A stretch of 64,000 nt of DNA from Rehmannia glutinosa (Eukaryota > Streptophyta > Magnoliopsida > Lamiales > Orobanchaceae). The notes under the pieces were generated by a model that saw only the letters and a list, made by a program, of their open reading frames with translations, was not told the DNA's origin and did not search any database. Shown one piece after another: positions 57,735 through 64,000 of this stretch (positions are counted from its first letter, which is position 1; the number at the start of each line of letters is the position of its first letter). The stretch lies in the NCBI GenBank assembly GCA_016081115.2, contig CM071928.1, positions 53,761,950 through 53,825,949 on the forward strand. The letters are read 5' to 3'. The position numbers and the translations under genes were made by a program.

Positions 57735-59289
57735 TGATGTGTGTAAAATATATGTGCATTTTGGGGTTTAAAATGATATATATTTGATGCATTTGCACGC
57801 ATATTTACTATATTTTTACTTGGTTTTCTCAAAAGGGCATGATATTGCGTATTCTTGTAATTCACAGGAAACAGAGCTTAAAATGAAGAAATATCAGTTG
57901 GAATGCCCGACTATGATTGACGAATGCAAAGAGAAGATCAAAATGATGAAAGAAATGGACAAAAACACTTCACACGATTGGACCGTGTGGCGCCACACGG
58001 CCATGTAGAAATGTCGGTGTGAAACCACACAACCGTGTGAAGAAGGGCAAAAACAGAGGACAGAGTCAGGCCCACACGACTCGACCGTGTGAAGTCACAC
58101 GGCCGTGTGGGAATGGTACGATCGCACCATCCGCCGTGTGATCTCACACGGCGGCGTGCGAAGAAAGGACGAAGGACACACCACACGGCCGTGTGGTGCC
58201 ACACGACCAGGCCGTGTGGGACTCTGTTTTGACGTATTTTTTAGTAATTTCTTCCCATTCCAACTCTACAAGTGATCTCTCCAAGCATCTATAAAAAGGA
58301 CCCAAGGCTTGCACGAAAATATACAACTTCTACAGAGAAAACACATCAAATAACACAGGAATGCAAGATTCGAGGATCTTCTGATCAAAGAAGGATAGGT
58401 CGCGAAGAACACCACAAGGCTTTTGCATCTACGGGAGCACAAGAGCTTCGAGGGCTTGGAAGGAGAATCCATCCTGACAAGAATGGGTTTTCTTTCTATG
58501 TCTAAGACCTCTTGTCTATGCTTAAACGATGTCATAATGTTGATTCGAATTTGTCTATAAGTTTGTAATCGATGTTTGGCATATCATTTGGATCTTAGGA
58601 GCATAATCGAAATCGTGGATTTATGTTAAATATGATTATTTATTTTCTTAATTAATTCATGCTTTCTATTTTGTAAATTCGAGTGGTTATTTATAATTGC
58701 TTTTATTTGCTGAGAATAAATTGCATGTCATATTTGTTAGTGCAAAATTTGGGAGATGAGTTCTAACAAAGACGGAAATCGGATTCAGACATAAACGAGT
58801 ATATCAAGTTGGGAGACCTATAACTATTTGTGGGGAGTTATTCAATTCATAGATCTTTTGGGAGTTAATAATAATTGTATCGAGTCGGGAGACCTACACT
58901 TGTTATAAATCTACTATTTATTGCGCCGCTCGGGAGGGGGAATAGACTAACTTGGGAATTGAACCCATAGAATTGCATGAATTGGTTTTTAAAACTTTGT
59001 TTTCATTTAATATTGAAGAAACATGTTGAGATTATGTGTCTAAGGTTGCTCTTATAGATGTTGAAAATACTTATGGGGTTCGCAAAATTATTTTCTTTAT
59101 TTCTTTAATTTTCGATTTTTATTATTTAAAACTTGATTTTCGATCGCTTCAATAAAATTGGAATACGATGTTATTATAGCCTAAGTGTTTGGAATATCAA
59201 TCCTTGAGGAATACGACCTTGCTTGTCATTATTCTATAAACTACACTGTACACTTGCAGTTGTATGAACCAAAATATTTTTGGCGAACA
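57735..59289 (+). repeat. 3' LTR of element F
   Basis: 1555 bp, TGATGTGTGTAAAATATATG to TTTTTGGCGAACA. It is longer than the 5' LTR because the palindrome cluster at 57975-58220 is fuller. Confidence 0.92.
57975..58220. repeat. CACACGGCCGTGTG palindrome cluster in the 3' LTR of element F
   Basis: Perfect CACACGGCCGTGTG palindromes lie at 58096-58109 and 58182-58195. Several imperfect ones (ACCGTGTGGCGCCACACGG, CACACGGCGGCGTG, CACACGACCAGGCCGTGTGG) lie around them. The arms can pair with each other, so the transcript or single-stranded DNA could form many alternative hairpins. Confidence 0.8.
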
Positions 59290-59294
59290 GTATG

Positions 59295-60044
59295 GAAGCA
59301 AAGTCATCAGTGAAAATCCCAATGAACACTTCAGTTAAGATGGATATAGATGCAGATGGCAAAGCTGTTGATCAAACCAAATATAGAGCTCTCATTGGAT
59401 CACTGCTCTATTTAACAACAAGTAGGTCAAACCTCACCTTTGTTGTAGGTGTATGTTCTATATTTCAGTCTGCACCAAAGAAGAGTCATATGATTGTAGC
59501 CAAGAGAATCCTAAGATATTTGAAGGGATGCCAAGAAGTTGGCTTATGGTATCCAAAGGATGGAGGTTTCAAGCTGGTAGGCTACTCAGACTCAGACTAT
59601 TTTGGATGTAGAGTGGACAGGAAGAGTACATCAGGTACTTGTCAAATGCTTGGAAATAGATTAGTTTCTTGGTTCAGCAAGAAACAAAACCCAATAGCTA
59701 CATCCACAAACAAGCAGAGTACATAGTTGCAAGCAAGGTGTTATTGCGCCCAAGTTCTATGGATGAGGCAACAATCGAGAGACTATGACATAGAAGAAAA
59801 AGAGATTCCAATTATGTGTGATAACACAAGTGCTATTGCAATCACTCGAATCCGAGTGCATTCAAGAACAAAGCACATTGATGTCAGATATCACTTTGTA
59901 AGAGATCATGTTGAAAAGAAGGACATCACTTTGGAATACATCTCAACTGATAAGCAGTTAGCTGACATATTCACTAAGTCATTACGTGAATCAAGATTTG
60001 AAGAGCTTAAGAATGAGCTAGGTTTGATTGAGCTAAGTTGTTAG
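59295..60044 (+). pseudogene. pol: RNase H of element D, after element F
   Basis: It resumes with EAKSSVKIPMNTSVKMDIDA, then DQTKYRALIGSLLYLTTSRS, ILRYLKGCQEVGLWYPKDGG and GYSDSDYFGCRVDRKSTSGT. A one-base shift near 59710 separates TSTNKQ from AEYIVASK. The end STDKQLADIFTKSLRESRFE, then GLIELSC, stops at 60042-60044. This is almost open, with only the one shift, and aligns with the E RNase H. Confidence 0.87.
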
Positions 60045-60285
60045 ACTCAAAAGACTCAATCAACAGAGTCAAAGAAGAGATAAATGAAAACCAGCAAAGC
60101 TTCACTTTCTAGCCAAGTGAAACAGCCAAGACGGAAAATCAGTTGAAACGAGTTAACTAACAGCTGATGATCATCATGTGGAGAGAGAAGCAGAGTTAAG
60201 TCACTTTTAGAAGATAGTTGAGTTATTTATCAGCTAAGTGACAAAACTCAATCATTTTCTATGAGTGAGAATGTTTTTGGGCATT

Positions 60286-60350
60286 ACGTCAGCGTAATTA
60301 TAGTGTCAGAATAAAGCATGTACACATATAGCCTATGATTGGATATAAAT
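60286..60350 (+). promoter_or_regulatory. Candidate internal promoter before the extra ORF of element D
   Basis: ACGTC at 60286-60290, 53 nt, then TATAAAT at 60344-60350 directly after ATTGG, in GCCTATGATTGGATATAAAT. The ORF start at 60600 follows 249 nt after the TATA-like box. D is the most diverged SIRE-type copy here, yet it keeps the boxes and the spacing of A and E. Confidence 0.52.
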
Positions 60351-60599
60351 GATGATGTATTTAATGCGGGGAAATTAATGCGGTTTCAAATCTTTAATCT
60401 TGACTGTTGATTTTGATCAACCTTTTCAAATTCTAAAAACCGTCCCCTCACGTCCTTTATATACCAAATCAAATTTTCTCTCTCCTCACAGAACACTCAT
60501 CTTTCTCAAGCAAGCTAAAGTTTTTCTCTGCAAACCAAGTGAAACCCTAGTTCTCACGGCATCAGTTTTACAAGTTTTTTACCGATCATTTTTCGAGAA

Positions 60600-63500
60600 A
60601 TGGCACCCAAATATGATTTTGTCAAGTTGGCTAAGAAGATCTACTCTGGCTCTACAGTGGACTTCGAAGGTTTGGTAAAACAAGGAGTAGACAAGGCCCT
60701 AGTTCGAGGAAGATTCTTTGCAAAGTTGGAAAACGGTCTCAAAGGATTTCTCACTATGGAGTTCTCGCACACATACCTCGAAGAAATGCCTATGTTCTAC
60801 GTGAACGCTGAGGTTCACGACAGAGAGAAAAGGTCTTTGGTCCACAGCAAAGATATCCAACTTACTACTGCGGACTTAGCTGCTCACTGCCACCTGCCTC
60901 CAGAAGGGATGAAGGAGATTGCCAAGCCTGAGTTTTTGCTAAGGTTGTTTACATGCCCAAGAAGTCGTTGATCAAGGGACGATTATCACAAGCTGATAGA
61001 TATCGTGTCCAAGTGCGTGGACATGAATTTTGGCAGCTTCAATCAGCTGTCTCGGATGAAGTTGACTGTTATGGCTGCTATCATGGAGGAGAAGAAGGTG
61101 AACTGGGCTGAGTTCATCTTCAGTCGAATCTGCTAAAATGTTCTGAACAAGACCATATCTGATGATGGTATGTTTGTAAGCTCATTGTGGTATGGCCTAG
61201 TCATTGGCCATCTAATGGAGGTGAAAGGGATTGCGCTCAGACATGGGAAGTCATTCCATGTGAACAAGAAGATGTTCAAGGCTAACTTAACTGGTGCTCC
61301 GAGGAAAGCACATGCACATAGAGCCGACACTAGCGAAGGTGAGTCGGTGATCTCGTCCCAGAGGACACTGCAGCGCAACCGTCCCCAGCTCCTTCTCCGG
61401 CGATTCGAGAGGAATAAGAGAGGCTGCGCAGCAAATCATGGCCCTTCCCCTGCGGCCGTTTCAAAGAAAGCCATTACCTACGGCCAACCAGAATCTTCAC
61501 CGCCTTAGTAGCCAAGATCGAGAAGGAAGCTCTTGTACCTTCTCCAATCGTGAAGAAGAAGCGCATGCTTTGTACCTAGGAAACCAAACGTGTCGCAGAG
61601 AGAAGCATAAGATGGCGAAAAAGGCCTTCACTTTTGATGAGAATGAGGATATGGAACGAGAAGTTCCCTTGGTTCCAACCAAAAGAAGGCGATTGGTGAA
61701 AAGATCGACCTTGATAAGCCGGTGAATCGGCACTCAACCATTAAAGGAGACTGTTGAAGTCAAGAAGAAGAAGCGATCTAAAGAAGTCGAAGGTGGTAAA
61801 GCAATCACCACATAATTGAGAAGATTGTTAGCGTAGATCAGCCAGATTGAACAAGAAAAGCAGATTGTTCGGGATACTGATTGAGGAACACACGAGTAGA
61901 CACAACCGACCCGGTCAAGATTTATTGTCCAATCCCCTCACACCGATGCTCGCATACTTAACGAGGAACATGCTCAACTTGCGCCTATTAGAGAGTAGGA
62001 CGACAACCTCGAAATGTTGTCTCTCCGCCTACCCCGACATACAAGAACGACTTAGGATCTAGAGGCATTGGAAGTTGAGCTATGCCGACAACAATTCTAG
62101 AGGCCTCGAGTTTGTAGAAGAAGAGGAAGAGCTTCTCGAGCTTCCTAGAAACATCTCATTCATGTGCACAACCATCTTTTATGAAAAGAAGGATGAAGAG
62201 AAGCTGAAAGCCATCAAGAAGGCAAAGGATATTGAAGAATCGAATAATCCTCATTCATGTGCCTTCACAGATGCACTGAGCATGCAGTAGAACCGGTGAC
62301 AGCAATGATGTGCAATGATATTAAAGAAATTGACATTCTTTGTTGCAACCGAGAAAGCCGAGTTCGTGCAAGCAATAAGGGAATCCAAGGAGATGCACGA
62401 GCCACAAATTACAAGAGTCCCGGGAGAATCTTCATCTTTCATGATTACTCCTAACCCTAACATAATGGAGATGGCAAGAAATATTCAGGCTACCACATCT
62501 CCCGTGCACTCGGATGATAACAATTCCCGGGAAAAATGGCGATGAAGCTAAGGAAGGTGATGAAGCGGGCACGTTAGCCAAGTCACTCCCTGCGAGAAGA
62601 TGTTGAGACACTGTCCCAATGATCGAACACTCATTTGGACAAACAACCTGGTCTTAGGTTTCGAGTAACCTTTTTCTCGAGACTCAACCGGTGCACCGCC
62701 TAAGAGGGAAACTCAAACCACCACAACTAGGTCGGAGGAGGTTGTGGGAGATTAACCACAAAAGAAGTTAGGAGGCGATGGTGAGAATCTTAGTTCATCG
62801 ACCAGGGTTGTGGCTCGAGATGATTTCGACTATCTCGGTGAAACTTCACCGCCATGCAAACCCAATGAAGTTGCTGATGCGGCTAAGGCAAAGGATGGAA
62901 ATGAGGCCACGGGAGTTGAGACTCTTGGCCCTGAAAGTGAAATCCAAGGAGTTGAGACTCGAAGGATGCCACTGAAGACCCTAAAATAGCTCTATCTGTT
63001 GAAGGGATACCTACTGAAGACCCTGCTGCAGTTGAGTCTGCAAAAAGGAATGTACAAGGCCCATCAGTGGTTGAGACTGCTGAGGGTAACGAAGGCCTGG
63101 AGGAGGTTGAGACTTCCCTAGGTAATAAAGTAGTTGAAGAAGTGCCTGCCCCTCATAAAGAAGTCACTGAAGAAGAGGAGATCAGTGCTCTTCACGACTC
63201 CCAAGAAAATATTGATGTGGAGTTCTTGGGAACCGATGATGAAGCTGAGTCCAGCCCTATCGAAAAATCAAATGAGGACACAACTTAGAGGAGACAAGCC
63301 AGTGATGAGGATACTCCATGAATTTCAAAATGGTCGATGGTCCACCCCCAATGGTGCCATCACCTGCTAATGACACTGATAAGTCAGTCGAGGACCAGAC
63401 TACTCACAAGGAAGAAACACCTGATACCGAGGAAGTTGTTAAGACAAGTGAGGATCACCAACTCAGAGGCTAACACTGCACAAGATGTCAATGACGCTGA

Positions 63501-64000
63501 CACAGCTGAGGCACATAGAGCTGAGGAAATTTTGAAAGAGAAGGAAAAGCTCCGCAGGTCGAGGATGTGGAGATTCCTATTTTCCCTGAGGATTTGTTTG
63601 CTGAATATTTTCCATTCGAAGCCCATATACCCTTCGAAGCAGAGTCAGCCGCGGAACGTGCCAGATATACCATCCAAGTCTCTCCTGAAGAAATTGGAAC
63701 TCCAGCTGAAACTACTATGGTGCCAATTGGATTCGACTTTGATGTTGTATGGCGAGAAAGAAACTTGATCGCTAATGCGACCAACTTCCGCAAAGCCTTC
63801 AAAGCAATGCGTGTAGAAATTGAACGTATGGAGCATGATTAGCAACATTAGGCCAACGACTAGATAACTGAGATGCCAATATAACTGGAGATATCCGAGG
63901 AACTGTATTGAGAATCAGAGAATGGATTGGGTAGACAAAGGCATGAGCAGGTCACCTACTTCAAATCTTTATTCGCTAAAATAGTGATCTGGAGCTCAGA
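60600..64000 (+). pseudogene. Extra ORF of element D (env-like position, runs off window)
   Basis: The start CGAGAAATGGCACCC gives a 123-residue open frame: MAPKYDFVKLAKKIYSGSTV, then LENGLKGFLTMEFSHTYLEE and MFYVNAEVHDREKRSLVHSK. After a shift the conserved blocks IVSKCVDMNFGSFNQLSRMK (61000-61060) and LVIGHLMEVKGIALRHGKSF (61198) follow. Later parts are acidic: GLEFVEEEEELLELP near 62102-62145, then VETAEGNEGLEEVETSLGNK and EEEISALHDSQENIDVEF near 63067-63230, and DLFAEYFPFEAHIPFEAESA near 63590. Several stops are present. No membrane segment is seen. The function is unknown. Confidence 0.7.

Larger units (their letters stand above)
51317..59289 (+). mobile_element. Athila-type Ty3/gypsy element F, lacking pol
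   Basis: This 7973-bp element has LTRs of 1427 and 1555 bp, exact 5-bp duplications GTATG (51312-51316 and 59290-59294), a GGCGCCGTTGCCGGGGA primer site and a polypurine tract AGTTTGGGGGAT. It carries gag and a second ORF but no protease, reverse transcriptase, RNase H or integrase. Directly after gag comes the conserved stretch AGCGCTTTATGGGAGGCAAC, which normally follows pol in Athila elements, so an internal deletion removed pol. Its movement must have depended on proteins from another copy, or the deletion came later. Confidence 0.88.
45001..64000 (+). mobile_element. SIRE-type Ty1/copia retrotransposon D, split by element F (3' end outside window)
   Basis: Own sequence: 45001-51316 and 59295-64000. 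The order is LTR, primer site, gag, protease, integrase, reverse transcriptase, RNase H, candidate internal promoter, extra ORF. It is the same family as A and E but a separate subfamily: the LTR is more diverged, starts TATTGGGAAA rather than TGTTGGGAAA, and ends CCTATA rather than CCTACA. Element F interrupts it between reverse transcriptase and the connection domain. The window ends inside the extra ORF. Confidence 0.9.

Noticed and set aside
60600..63842. Calling the extra ORF a retroviral envelope gene
   Set aside because: The position is env-like, but I see no signal peptide, cleavage site or membrane anchor, and the sequence is acidic and soluble-looking.

Overview
The window is plant nuclear DNA, most likely from a dicot. 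The signs are Ty1/copia elements primed by initiator tRNA-Met, an Athila-type Ty3/gypsy element with a GGCGCCGTTGCCGGGGA primer site, a plant LINE, hAT and Mutator-type MITEs, AT-rich intergenic DNA, and one intronless gene of a plant-specific membrane-protein family. An asterid or Lamiales source would fit, but that is only an impression. Almost everything here is transposable-element sequence, and most element reading frames are broken.

Left block (1-13960, minus strand). A LINE (10499-13960) is cut at 10498 by a SIRE-type copia element B, of which only part of one LTR (9413-10498) is visible. B's LTR is itself interrupted by SIRE-type element A. A's 5' LTR is 7867-9412, and its gag, pol and extra ORF run leftward out of the window.

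Middle block (13961-25299). This is host DNA with small elements. Three copies of a non-autonomous Mutator-like family lie at 14117-14833, 17404-18945 and 21527-22297. Each is bounded by a 9-bp target duplication and filled with a degenerate GTATTAGTAGT minisatellite. A broken two-exon host gene fragment (15281-16056) carries a 210-bp solo LTR in its intron. The only intact gene is 19731-20744 (minus), a 337-residue multi-spanning membrane protein. A hAT MITE with an 8-bp duplication lies at 23833-24372.

Right block (25300-64000, plus strand). This is a three-level nest. Outer copia element C starts at 25300 and is split twice. SIRE-type element E (27580-41758, complete, both LTRs, 4-bp duplication CTGG) interrupts C between protease and integrase. 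SIRE-type element D (45001 to beyond the window) interrupts C after RNase H. D is itself split inside pol by Athila-type element F (51317-59289, 5-bp duplication GTATG), which has lost its whole pol gene but kept gag and a second ORF.

The SIRE-type elements A, D and E share an ORF between RNase H and the 3' LTR. About 250 bp before its start codon all three keep an ACGTC box, then ATTGG, then TATAAAT, at nearly fixed spacing. I read this as a candidate internal promoter for the extra ORF and consider it the most novel signal here. A second odd signal is that related copies often differ by CTG or CAG becoming CG, which may be a sequencing artefact at methylated CHG sites and would exaggerate how broken these elements are.
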